Shown here: piece by piece, positions 34,536-47,600 of the stretch | How positions within the stretch are numbered: position 1 is the first letter of the stretch | How the letters are laid out: each line of letters starts with the position of its first letter | From: Maylandia zebra | Lineage: Eukaryota; Chordata; Actinopteri; Cichliformes; Cichlidae | Length of the DNA stretch: 64,000 nt | Assembly (NCBI RefSeq): GCF_041146795.1 | Contig: NC_135174.1 | Span: 1,070,675-1,134,674, forward strand | Direction: 5' to 3' | The notes under the pieces: generated by a model | Told to the model about the DNA's origin: nothing | Database searches by the model: none | Seen by the model: the letters and a program-made list of their open reading frames with translations, nothing else | Position numbers and translations under genes: made by a program

Positions 34536-34551
34536 AGAAGCTTCCTAACAG

Positions 34552-34595
34552 CCAATGAAAAAAAAAAACCTGTGGTCGGTCCACATTGAGCCAAT
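34552..34595 (+). promoter_or_regulatory. csnk1d: Two CCAAT boxes (NF-Y type)
   Basis: GCCAATGA at 34,551-34,558 and GCCAATCAG at 34,590-34,598 have the preferred NF-Y flanks and are spaced 39 bases apart, typical of a TATA-less housekeeping promoter. Confidence 0.6.
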
Positions 34596-34857
34596 CAGAA
34601 AATAGCAACAGACTTGTGGGCATGGTCCGAAAACATTCACCACAGTAACGCTGGACTCTGTTCGACCCAAAGAAGCAACATGAACTGTGATTAGAGCGAG
34701 CGGCTTCACGCGCTCTGCTTCCGTATAGTCACCGAGCCAGCGCTTTATTGTACTCCAAAGTGTGTTTAGGTTTCCCGTGTCTGTATGAGGACATGTAAGT
34801 GTCGAGAGTTCACTTTGACATGTTTTTTCCACATCTGCCTGTAGTTGCTAGGGGAAG

Positions 34858-34865
34858 TGACGTCA
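34858..34865. promoter_or_regulatory. csnk1d: Full palindromic CRE, TGACGTCA
   Basis: An exact CREB/ATF consensus lies 356 bases upstream of the csnk1d ATG, at or near the probable start of transcription. Confidence 0.65.
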
Positions 34866-35066
34866 GCAGCGAGTGACAGCTTTCACAGACTGGGAGACGC
34901 TGCGTACCCGTTCAGCTGTCTGGAGTTGGATCAGAGTAATCGGAGTCCATCGTTAAGTTTGGGATCACAGTGGCCCCCAAACTACGGAGAGCACAGACTA
35001 CGCGTTTCACGGTACCGGGCCATACCGATATTACAGACTTTCGGTGGTCAGAAAGAGAAAAAGGGG

Positions 35067-35180
35067 ATGGTGAAACCTGCGCTGTTACAGGAAGAGATCG
35101 AAAGGGACCGGGCTGTGTACACCGACGGACTCAAAGCTCTAATATTCCTTCATACTGCAGGAGAAGTGCTTCATAACTAA
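35067..35180 (+). CDS. Possible 37-residue upstream ORF in the csnk1d leader
   Basis: An ATG at 35,067 in a strong context (GGGGATGG: G at -3 and G at +4) opens a frame of 37 codons that ends 33 bases before the csnk1d start. If the leader begins near 34,850-34,900 and is unspliced, ribosomes would meet it first. The peptide has no recognised similarity. The transcript start is not directly visible. Confidence 0.35.
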   Translation: MVKPALLQEEIERDRAVYTDGLKALIFLHTAGEVLHN

Positions 35181-35213
35181 GATAAGGAGACTGTGTCAAA
35201 GAGCACCGCGGAC

Positions 35214-38200
35214 ATGGAGCTCAGAGTGGGCAACCGCTACCGGCTGGGCAGGAAGATCGGGAGTGGGTCCTTCGGGGACATCTACTTAGGTGAGTGGAAG
35301 CTGTCACCTGAAACGTGCCGTTCAAAACACTGCTGCGCTTCAGAAAGTGAAGATTTGGTCACCGCTGCAGGACTTCCGGGTCTACGTGATATTTACTGTT
35401 TGTTATCCCGTGTGTGTGGTGTTTAACCCGAGGCAGGTCATCCACCCTGCAGCCCTCACCCACGACAGTGCAGTTAGTGTAACGGCAGAAACACAAGGTG
35501 GGTTACACGGGGGGGATGATACAATAGCCTGAAAGTACGGAAACAACAAGGAACAAAACGAGGAAGAGTGTGTACTGTTACTGTGTGTACTGCGCAGGTC
35601 CTTTTCTTTTCTTTCCCCGCCTGTCCCGTTTGGTTCTTTTGCATCAGAATTCTTGTCTAAAGGCAAACAAAGATGCCCAACGGATTTACTTTACCAAATG
35701 GACCATCCCAGCCTTGCCTTAATGGTCTATTTGATTCACCTTTTATTGTTTATTTTATTTTCACTTGCTACACACGGGACAGACTTGACTGGGAGAAAGA
35801 AAAAGAGCGGGGAAGAGGGACGGAGATAAAGGGCAAAAACCAACAAAACAAACAGACAAAAAACACATCTATCAATCACCTGGATCACCTGCTGAGAAAG
35901 AAAAAAGAGAAAAAAAGCAAAGAAAGAGCAACATAATAAACAACATCATGATGATCTATGGGAATATGACAGTAAATACTAAATATTGAATATTATTGTG
36001 CAGCACGTAAGATCGACAGAACACAGTGTGCTTTAAGGTAGGAGCCAAAAAGGGTGTAGTTTGTGTGTGTGAGCACCCGTGTGTACACCTGTGAGCATGG
36101 ACGCGCTTGTTTTTAAAAGGTTCCTTCATGTAATGATCTGATAGAGGGGGGAGGGGGGGGGGCACAGCCCCATCCTCCAGGGCATGAAGCAGGTATGGAG
36201 GAGATCAAGAGACCAAGGAAGACCAACAGAGGGGCAGCTGCGCCACTGTCCCAGAAAGAGCTGAGGAGAGTCCCAGATGAGGGCTCACTCAGCAGCCGCG
36301 GAGCAGAAGCCAGGGGGGTTGCAGTGACGCGCCCGTGAGCTCCGCCGGCAGCCAGCCGTGCCTGAGTGACCGAGCCCCAGGCCGGGAGGCCGAGGGCGCC
36401 CCACCCCCGAAGGAGCCCGAGTGAGCCCCAGGCTCCAGGCCCCGATAAGCAGCCGCCAAGGAGTGAGCCGGTGTGTACCCAGGCGCCCACCCCCGGACAC
36501 AAAGAACCACCAACGCACTGATGTCTGAGGGAGTCCGCCACTGGCAGGGGAAGTGGTGGTGGGTGGAGATAGGCCTCCAAACCTTGGAGGGCCTGAGATG
36601 TCCCCAGAGAGGTGGCGCCTGATACCCAACCTGACATATAGACACAGACATACAGGCACACACAGATACAAACATCCATTCCCACCCTCATGCTCTCATA
36701 TGCACTTACTCCACACTCAACCAACGTGGAGACAGACATAAAGAGACGCTGTGCACACGATCACACTCCCCAAGCGTACTCTACAAACCGGGTCTAGGTG
36801 CCCCCGCCCCTGGAGGGGGAACTGCACCCAGACCCAGGTGGTGTTACCCTTTTCCCTGCGGTGGGGAGAAGCAGACCGCCCCGACTCCGCAGCAGCAGGA
36901 AGGCTCCACACTCCAGACCGCAGTCGGACGGCCAACTCCTCCTCCTAGCCCCCCCGCTCCAGCAGGTCGCAGAGAATGGGGGTGAGAGAAGACTCCAAAC
37001 CTCCCTCCACCCGCTCATATGTAGTGTTGATGCATGTGTGTTCTAAGGTGCATTTAAAACCCAGGAGGGCATGGAGCTACCTGCCAGAGAGCAGCAGGTA
37101 AGCGCATGGTCCCTCCTGCTAGCCCTCAATGTCTACGTGTATTTAACATTGAGAGGTGGGCAACGACGCCAGGGGTGAGGTGTACACCCTGATGGTCTTT
37201 TGGAGTCCATGTAGCGTGCCCACCCCCAAGATCCTATATGTATGTGTAATGAGAGTGTGAGTAATGTGAATGTCTAAGTTGTGGGATAAAATTGAGGCAG
37301 AGGCAGCCAGAAGGGGACGGGGGGGGTAGTCTCCCCTGCACCCTGGTGACATACCTTTACCCCAAGGCCCTGCATGTGTGGGTGATTGTGGTGGAGCGGG
37401 AAGAGGGAGGCAGCTGGAGATGGGGAGGGAAGGAAGGGAGGGGCAAATGGCCCCTCCCTGGAGCCAGCTCCCCCGCTGACCGCAGTAGGCACCCCCATAC
37501 TCTGCAACCCACCAGGGAAAGGGGGCCCAGGCCCATTGGGACCGGGGCGTAGTTCAGCAGCGCCGCCTGGCCCCACAGAGCCCGGGACAGCTCACCTGGC
37601 CCCACCACAGAGAAAACTGCGCCCACCCCGTCATCCACTCATCTTCCAGATTACACAAGACAATAGACACCCAGGCTGAGATCTTCCTCCACTTCCCATA
37701 TATCTCTCCCCACCTGCAGAGTGAGTTCCTGGAGAGAGGAGACCTCCTGCAAGATGTGACAATCTCCCCCACCAGTTGAAGAGCCCCCCAGGTGGCTCGA
37801 TGCACCGGCGGCACCTTGCGCCAGGGCTGTGGCCCCCCCACCCCCACTAGGTGATGGAGCTGATCAAAGGAGCCCAGAGCAATTGATCTGATGTGGTGGC
37901 AGAGGCTGTATCAAGACTAATGTAATCTAATAGATAATTTCTATATTGGTTAGAATTAAGATTGTTTTTATTTTTCCAGTTCATGAGGACTGTTTTCTTG
38001 GCTATGCATAGGGCAGTGAAAATCATATGAGCTATATTCTTATCTGTAGTGACATTATCTAAGCTGCCCAACAAACACACTAAAGGGGAAGTTGGAATGT
38101 GACATTTCAGACACTTCGATAAGTCTTCACATATCTCGCGCCAAAACTTCTGAACTGGTGGACAGAACCAAAGAGCGTGGATATAATTGTCCGGTGAGTT

Positions 38201-41200
38201 GGTTTGACAGTGTGAGCAGTTGTTGGTAGACGTTAAGCCCATCTACTGCACAGGTCTTAATCCGGAACATATCTGTTAGCCTTTGTGTTACACATGTATG
38301 TAACCGTACAGCCACACTGTCCACTCCGTGTGGGAATTTCTTCAGTCTATGCTGTTCAAAGGGTCGCCCACTGTGACCCCAGTCCATAACATCAATGGTT
38401 CAGGGAGTGGCACCAGTGTGAGCCAGGACACACTGACTATATCTAATATCTAATATGCCAGTCAGCCACTAATATGAACAAAGACTGTATAAAAAGATGG
38501 TTGTGGCTTGAATTTTAACATCTGGGCTGCTGCCATCTTGAATTTATTTTAGGGAGGCGGGGTTCAGACAGAAGTTACCACCTACAATGAAACAGACAGC
38601 ACTCATGTATGGGTCAGCAAGCAGTACCGTTTCAGCCACAAAGTTACTGATGTCTGCATCACAGCAAGCTCACAAATGCTGACGTGGTGGTCGAGGCCCA
38701 GCAGCTTCCAGCATTAGATGCTACCTGATATGATAGAAGCTTAGTCTTCACTTGCGTGCTGAGCTAGAAGTGTGACTTTGTCTCGTCCAGCATGCTGTGT
38801 TTTGCTAATCGTGTGTATCACTCACTGTGAGGTACATACGAGACATCCTTACATCAGTTACCACAGTAAATATTTTAAATGTAACCTTTTTGACTGGATT
38901 GCATTATGTAAAAGTCTAAACCCTCTGTGCTAGTGTGAGGACGGAGAGTGTGCTTCAAACAAAGGTCACCCTGACCCTGTTCAGAAGGCGCCTGGTTTTG
39001 TCCGTCCTCGGGGGGCCTGCAGGGGTTGGCCTGTTACTGCTGCTGGTGACCCCTGTGGCTGGATTTGTGTCTCTGCTAGCTACTGACATTAAGAGGTGTC
39101 ATTGTGCCAGAGCTAAAGATAATATTCACACTTATCTTAATTCCTTGAAATTCAGTCGTCACTTTAAAATGAGTGGTTGGAGCTCATAGTGGGGTCATAT
39201 GAACACACCTGATGGGGGAGCAGTTGTTGTCCCAGTGAAAATGATAACGTGTGGACGCAGGTTTCCACGTGTTTCTCTCCATAGTCGAGAGAGTCGGCTG
39301 AAGATGAGCCAGTCTGGTTTTCTGTAAGACTGAACTCACCTGTTAGAAAAGTCTGAGGCTCCGGCGGAGCTCAGGATTTATCCACAGGAGATAATGTGGA
39401 ACGTGTGGAACACCAAACATTATGTACCATCCTGATCTGTTCGTGTGTTAATGAAAATACTGTGTGTAAATGTGTCTCTTTGTTTTTTCCACGGCTGTGA
39501 TGCTGCTGGCACTTATTGAAGTTACAGGGTGTGAAATCTCACCACTAGATGGCAGCAGTGTTAGTGTTACTGCTGTGTTTGCAGCTGTTAGCTGTCAGTG
39601 CTAACATCGGTGGACGCTCACACATGCATGAGCATGTATTCAGACTGTTCTGCTGGGTTCTCACCACATACGTAAAACACGATTCGGTGACACAGCATGT
39701 CCATCCTTGCCTCTGTACTCAAGATGGCGAGGTAATATGGCAGCTTCCACAGCACAGCTATGAGAAGGATTGACGTTACTGGGAAATGTAGTTACACAGT
39801 AATCATTGCATGAGTACAGCATCGGTTTTTTGTCTCAGTTAACCCTTTAAAGCCAGTCAGAGCAGCACGCTCCGCTTTGCGTAACTATTTTTAAATCCCT
39901 GTAGCACTGCAACCACGTAAGCTAGCGCAATATTTTTCTTTTTTTGCATATGAAACCGGAGGAGTTGTACTTACATCTGATGCCATCAGCTTGTCCTAGG
40001 TCACGGTTTCCTTCCACATATAGTTTTGCAAAAATTCTATAAAAAGCGCTTGCAGCAACGAAGACATAATATTCCAGAAATACGCTTTGCTGATCCATCA
40101 GCTGTTCATAACACTTCCTACACTGAAAAAGACGTCAGCGCGAACTATCGCATGTCCGCCATTACCTGCCCGAAACCGGAAGTGACGTCGTTTTCGCGGA
40201 AAATGTGGGTTGTTTTTTGTTGTTTTTTTTACTTATAGCCCTTATAAACCTATACTGGTGTTTTCATAAGTCATGTTTGACTTGATGCTTTTCTGAATAG
40301 TTGCTGGGAAGCTTAGAACTTGAATTCCACAGCTGGAAATTGTTTATTTTGATGCACCTGCTGTTTTCTTTGCAAATTTGCATCATAGGATTGTTTTTTG
40401 TTTTTTCTGCAGTATATAAAAATTGCTGTATCTCAAAAATAAAACTATGAAGACACTCAAAATAAATTTCCTGTTGTTGTAAAATATTTTTTGCAACTTT
40501 TTTGTATTTAAAGTTTTGAGGGATGAACCTCTTAAATTTCTCCAAGTAGAAATATATGTTAAAACCAAAAATGACTTTCAATTTTTTTGTAGTTTATTGC
40601 ACTTTTTTGCAATTAATGTAGCACTATGGACTTAATGCATACATATTATTAAAATTTGGGCTATAACAGTTGTATTGCTGTATAGCAACTTGAAATACTC
40701 CCAAAATTGGCACTACAGCATGTACAAATATAAGATGCGCTCTGGCGGACTTGGTTCTATGGTCGGTCTTAAAGGGTTAAATAACATGGGAGTTGTTAGT
40801 GTCAGCCTTGAAGTCACATTCACAGGCAGACGATAGCTCTGTTTGTGCGCCGCTGACATGTTTTAACGGTGCCGATGTCGGCGCGGCACGTCTGGGCGTG
40901 CTGAATGTGCAGGTTTGAACCCACAAATGTCTTCCAGGTAAACGGCAGTGTGAACCACTGCACCACCCAAATACTGTACGAGGACCACTACACCGACACT
41001 GTGACTAGTGTTGACTGTGTTTAGCAAACTGATGATAGTAAGTTTAATAATAAAAATCCTGTTTGGCTGGTGCACCGAGGGCCTGAGGCTGGCAGGTCCG
41101 GAGTTTTCCTTTAAAGAAGCAGGTAAGGTGCTGCAGCAGGAGCAGAGTCTGCACATGTGCTGTGTCACAAAAGCATTTGGAAGGGTGGCGTGAATATTGC

Positions 41201-41547
41201 AGAACATGCTGCTCCCTGTTTGTGCTCCACTCACAGCATCCACCTCCCTCTTCGAGCACCTGTCTGCTGCCTGACCCTGGTCTGCCTGCTCCTCCTCCAT
41301 GTCCTGGAGCTCGGCCTCACCTGGGTTCCTGTTTGTGCTGTAGCTGACAAAGATGCAGCTTCTTGAGGATTTGTTGTGGTTTCCTGTTTCTCTGCTGTGT
41401 TGTGAGTCCAGCTAAGTCACGATTTATGAAATTTGTTTGTATTTAGTTTATTTTGAAGGTTCAAGGTTCAAGGTTCTTTATTTGTCACATGCATAGTTAA
41501 ACAAGTATAACACACAGTGAAATGTAGCCTGACACGCTCCTCGACAT

Positions 41548-41633
<86 letters not shown>

Positions 41634-44600
41634 TATATACACTGGGTGAATGTGCAGTAGTAGCAGCAAGCAGGTGAATTCTGTACATTAATATGAATAG
41701 ACGTCTGACTATTTTACAGGATAGACAATATAAACATATTTAAAATTAAAGGAATTGAAATGTACATTGTGCCTTGGTTTAGAGTGTCTGGAAGAGTCCT
41801 GACTCAGTCAATTATAGATGATGTGAGAGGGCGGGTGTGTGTGTTTAGGGCCCGGATGGCTTGGGGATAGAAGCTCCTCTTGAGTCTCTCTGTCCTTGCC
41901 CGGAAGATGCGGAACCTTCTACCAGATTGCAGAAGTTGGAACAGTTTGTTGCCAGGATGGGACGGGTCCTTCAGTATCTGCTCTAGTCCGGCATCTCCTG
42001 GTGTAGGTGTCCTGAAGCGGGGGGAGAGCAGTCCTGCAGCAGCATTCTGCTGTACGGATCACTCTCTGGAGAGCTTTTTGGTCCTTCACACAGCTGTTCC
42101 CAAACCACGATGTCATGTTCTGTGTGAGGATGCTCTCCACAGCGCCTGTATAGAAAATCCTGAGGATCTTTGGAGAGACCCTGAACTTCCTCAGTTGTCG
42201 TAGGTGATACAGGCGCTGCCTAGCCTTTTTGGTCTGGACCTGAATGTGGGCAGCCCATGTCAGGTCTGAGGAGATGTGGACACCAAGATACTTGAAGGAC
42301 TGCACCCTCTCCACTGGAGCTCCATTGATGATAATGGGCTTGTAGTCTCTGTGCTGACCCCTTCTGAAGTCCACCACCAGCTCCTTGGTCTTGCTGACGT
42401 TCAGCTGGAGGTGGTTGTCCTGGCACCACGATGCCAGATTCTTCACTTCATCCATGTAGGCCGCCTCATGAAGGAGACACACTGACGTTTACACAGCAGT
42501 GTGTAGGTGTTGTTGTCCTTCTGTGTGCTGCTGGAAACAGGAACATGTTGGAGACCACAGGACTCATCATCAGGAACATCTCCATGAATATTGCTGTTGT
42601 TGATGTTGTGGCTTCCATTATATCTGTGTGTATTAATGTGTATCCCTGTTGGTCTTTTTCCAGGCACAGACATCTCAGTGGGAGAAGAAGTTGCGATCAA
42701 GTTAGAATGTGTGAAGACGAAACATCCGCAGCTCCACATCGAGAGCAAGATCTACAAGATGATGCAAGGAGGAGGTGACCACAGTCTGTCTGTGTCTTCG
42801 TTCTCATGCAGTCTGTCACGGTTAGCTGCAGGACTCGTTAGCTGCAGGACACGTTAGATGGTAAATGGTAAATGGCCTGTATTTATATAGCGCTTTACTA
42901 GTCCCTAAGGACCCCAAAGCGCTTCACACTACATCCTGTCATCCACCCATTCACACACACATTCACACACTGGTGATGGCAGCTACATTGCAGCCACAGC
43001 CACCCTGGGGCGCACTGACAGAGGCGAGGCTGCCGGACACTGGCGCCACCGGGCCCTCTGACCACCACCAGTAGGCAACGGGTGAAGTGTCTTGCCCAAG
43101 GACACAACGACCGAGACTTTCCAAGCCGGGGCTCGAACCGGCAACCTTCCGATTACAAGGCGAACTCCCAACTCTTGAGCCACGATCGCCCGTTAGCTGC
43201 AGGACTCGTTTCCTGCCCCTACTCTCTGCTCTCTTTATTGCTCCACGTGTAATGTGATGGACACTTGCCTGTCGTTGCAGTGATCCCATTAGTCACCAAA
43301 CAAACACAAGGTCATGTTGAATGACCTCAGTGAGCCGTGGACCACCGCTGTGCTGCGGTTTAGCACAGAAGGCTTCTGTGTCCACGCCTCGACTGTCCCG
43401 TGGGTTGGATGTAGCAGCCTCAGCTCGGTGCACGGCTCACAGCAGTGATGATCAGAGTTTAACACAAAGTTCGTTTCAGTTCAGGATTATCACTGAGAAA
43501 GTCAGACACTGTGAATCTGCGGCGCTCCACACTGCTGAGCTCTTCCTTCATGTCCGTGTCAGTGCTGGGAGCACCGGACAGCACCAGGTAGTCCAGCTCT
43601 TCCAGGTCTCCCACTGCAGTCTCAGGACTGTGAGACAGGTCCACAGAAGGACAGGACAGACCTTCATGTGGCTGGTGTAGGTGATGGATGCACCAACAGC
43701 ACTCATTGGCCCTCATGTTCCTGAGTCTAAATCACACCCTGTGGGATGTGATGTAAGCCTGTGACGTAACATCCTTGATCCAGGTCTGAGAGGAGACCCC
43801 AGCACAGCTCAGCCAGTGTCAGGATTGCCTGCAGGCACATGTGGGCTTTACACATTGCAAAGATGCTGCAGAGTTTCCTTTAGAGCGTGGAAATGACTGC
43901 CCAAACCAATACACAAGTAGGACGCCAGTTTTCATTTTGTCAGCGCCACATTTAAAGGAGGGAGTGAAGTAGGACAGAATCACACTTTGTTACGTGGGTG
44001 TGGGCCTCAGGAGCCCTGCTGAGTGTGAGTGAAGGTTTCAGTATCAGAGCAGGAGCACTTTGTTACCCCCGAGGACACGCCCTTCATCACTGTGTGCTTA
44101 TTCTGAGCAGCGCAGGAGGCGGTGATAGTGGAGACGCTGCCAGCAGGAGAAACCCATCAGACAGTGACTGCAGACGCATTTGTTTCTGTGTGGTTGCAGT
44201 GGGCATCCCAACAATAAAGTGGTGTGGAGCTGAAGGCGACTACAATGTGATGGTGATGGAGCTGCTGGGACCCAGCCTGGAGGATCTCTTCAACTTTTGT
44301 TCCCGCAAGTTCAGCCTGAAGACGGTCCTGCTGCTCGCTGACCAGATGGTGAGCTGCTCTCACACGAACATGCACACAAACGTGCACACACACACATGAA
44401 TGTGCACACACACCTGCTGCTCACACACACACACGAAAGTGCACACACACACATGAACGTGCACACACACATGAACGTGCACACACACCTGCTGCTCACA
44501 CACACACACACGAACGTGCACACACACATGAACGTGCACACACACACGAACGTGCACACACACATGAACATGCACACACACCTGCTGCTCACACACACAC

Positions 44601-47600
44601 ACACGAACGTGCACACACGTGAATGCATGAATGAAGCCGGGCGCAGATACGAGCTGCACTGGACCTAATCTGTCTGTCTTTGTTTGTGGTCCACTGCAGA
44701 TCAGTCGCATCGAGTACATTCACTCCAAGAACTTCATTCACAGAGACGTGAAGCCGGATAACTTCCTGATGGGACTCGGCAAAAAGGGCAACTTGGTGTA
44801 CATTATTGACTTTGGTCTGGCTAAAAAGTACCGAGATGCTCGCACGCACCAGCACATCCCGTACCGCGAGAACAAGAACCTGACTGGCACCGCTCGCTAC
44901 GCCTCAATCAACACTCATCTTGGGATCGGTAACAAGCCTGTTTGTCATCCGCCACGCACTCCTGCTCCTCTTTATCCCACCTGAGATACTCTGCTGCTGT
45001 AGTGAAACCCGTTTCCTCTTCATCATCTTTATTTCCGCTCGTTGTCTCCACAGAGCAGTCGAGGCGCGATGACCTTGAGTCGTTGGGATACGTCCTCATG
45101 TATTTCAATCTGGGCTCGCTGCCTTGGCAGGGGCTGAAGGCCGCTACCAAGAGGCAGAAGTACGAACGCATCAGTGAGAAGAAAATGTCCACGCCAATCG
45201 AGGTGCTGTGCAAAGGCTACCCCTGTGAGTTTGCCGTCTTCAGAGCTTTCCTTTATTTGAAGCCGCGTGATCCCAGCTGCACGTCGGCTCAAACATGTTT
45301 GTTTCCACTCTGTCACAGCTGAGTTCGCCACCTATCTGAACTTCTGTCGCTCCCTGCGCTTCGATGACAAGCCCGATTACTCGTACTTACGGCAGCTCTT
45401 CAGAAACCTGTTCCACAGACAGGGCTTCTCCTACGACTACGTGTTCGACTGGAACATGCTGAAGTTTGTGAGTATCAGCTGTCAGAGAAGCAGGAGAACA
45501 TTAAACAGGTTGAACAGGTGTGACTCCATCCTGTGGTCTGAGATGTTGGAGCTGCAATATCACTCAGTTTTTTTTCTTTAGTGCTGAAACACAACAAGGA
45601 TGACCTCGAGGCCCTTTTTACTGTAAGGGCAACACTGAAAGTAGCTGTACATAATGTTTTGTCTGTGAGATGGTCACGAGTCTTTTTTTCTGTAATGGAT
45701 GAAAGTTAATTTGTAATTCATGAAATCTTTATTAGTTAACGTTAAAGAAACAGACGTCAGCCTGAAGCAAACTGTGTTTCCTGACACAGCAGGTCCTCTC
45801 TGCTGCGTCTGTTTACACAGGACGGTGAGATGTTTAGTGACCTGCTAGGATGCATCACACACGGGGACCAGACTGACAAACAGGGCTCGTCTCCTCCTCG
45901 TTTGTTAGCTGCTGGTTTGTTATTGTGTGTTAAACATTTAGAAATGATCTGCAATGGTTGTTTGAGTCCTGCTGACAGCTGCTCAGTACCAACACAGCTG
46001 CCGGGTCCAGCTCAGTGAGGGCTAACAAGTCATCATCCACCTGTCACTCAAAGCAGCCACGCCTCTAATTATGGCCGACTGTTCACATGTAAAGAGATAT
46101 TAAAACTGTGCATAGACATGAACACGGGGTTAAAGAGCAGCTCTGCAGTTTGTAACAGGGCACACTGTGAGTTTGGATCATGTCATAGTTTTAGTCGATA
46201 CTTCATGACCCTGTTTTTCTGTGGCTCAGGTTCAGATGTCTCGGCGTGGACTGTGAAGGTCGTTACTTTGCTTTAGACCAAAGCTGGTGGAAGTCCCACC
46301 CTGTCAGTCGTCCATGTTGGCGACAAACCAGGATGGCAAGCCTGTCACATTAGTAAGATGTGTGTGTGGAGGCTGGTACGTGGTCCTGTGATGGCGTCTT
46401 TGTAACAGAGAGAGGAATTCATGAAGGGGAATAGAGCTCCTGCACGAGTGCACGCATTAGTGCAAAAAGTACAGAAGCCTGCTGAGCATAAACGAATCTG
46501 TGCCGGGCCAAAGTGCGCGCGATGGTTACAGTACAGGGTTAGCATGCGTGCAGAGGCTAATAAACCCGCAGAGTCTCAGTCGGTCCATAATCTGTTCTGT
46601 GACCTGCTAAAGGGAGCCAACCGTGCAGCAGAGGAAGCAGAAAGGGAGCGTCGGGATCGGGACGACCGGTTGAGGCACAGCAGGAACCCCGGGGCGAGAG
46701 TCCCTGCTGCGCCCGGGCGCCCCCGAGGGACCCAGGAGGGAACAGTGCCCACCCCGCTAACACCCACCTCACAGACAGGTCAGTTCACTCCAGCTGCGTT
46801 AGCATCGTTAGATCACATGTAAGTGTCCCAAATACGCAAAAAATGTAGGAAACAACCTCGGTAGAGGACGGTGTTCTCCGTTAAAGAAAAGGAGATCGTT
46901 GGTACATGTATCTGTGCACTTTCATATTTCTGTGTTCCAGATGCTCTATGTTGGTTTTTCTTACAGGTGCAGTGTTGTGCATTTCTATTTGTACTCCATC
47001 CTTTTATTAGATTTTGTTCTATTTTCTCCCTCCTTCCTTTTATTCCTTTCTCCTGCCTGTCAGCTCAGATGCTGTCAGCTGTAACTGAAATAACACCAAA
47101 GAATAAATAAAAGAAACACAATGTAGAGAACTTATAGAGCTGATCCTGGTGCATTCAGATCACAACTCTGTAGGAATCTGGTGTCCAGACGTGTTTATAT
47201 GCAGTGCGCACGTCCTGTAGACGAAGAGGAGCTGCTCCTGTAGTGTTGCTGTGGCCTCAGTGGCCTCAGCGTGTCAGCTGATGATCTGTCTGCTGTTGTG
47301 CGGCTGGCTCCTTGATGGAGGTGATGGTGCTCTCACATCGTTTGTCTTTCCTTTAACGGTTCAGGTGATGTTGCTGTGACACGGTGCAAGCATGTACAGG
47401 TTAACATGAACTCCAGCTCTTTGCAGTCAGTCTTTGAAACATGGACTTATTCATCTCACAGTACGATGTGTTTATGGTCTCCAGCTAACACGTCTCCTCG
47501 ACAAGTGTCCGGGATGGAGCGTGAGCGAAAGGTTAGCATGAGGCTGCACCGCGGCGCTCCGATCAACGTGTCATCCTCCGATCTGACTGGGCGACAGGAC

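Noticed and set aside
34845..35180. 111-codon ORF overlapping the csnk1d leader
   Set aside because: It begins at a TTG. The first true ATG in this frame is at 35,067, so only the short uORF is reported.
35193..35213. Seven extra N-terminal codons for csnk1d
   Set aside because: The upstream start is GTG. CK1 delta proteins begin MELRVGN at the ATG at 35,214, which has good context.
36113..37850. Several ORFs of about 90-208 codons in a GC-rich block
   Set aside because: They lie in the C-rich 3' UTR of an L1 fragment, overlap in all frames and have no recognisable motif.
44311..44719. Cys/Val/His-rich ORFs on both strands
   Set aside because: Produced by the CA-rich minisatellite in csnk1d intron 3.
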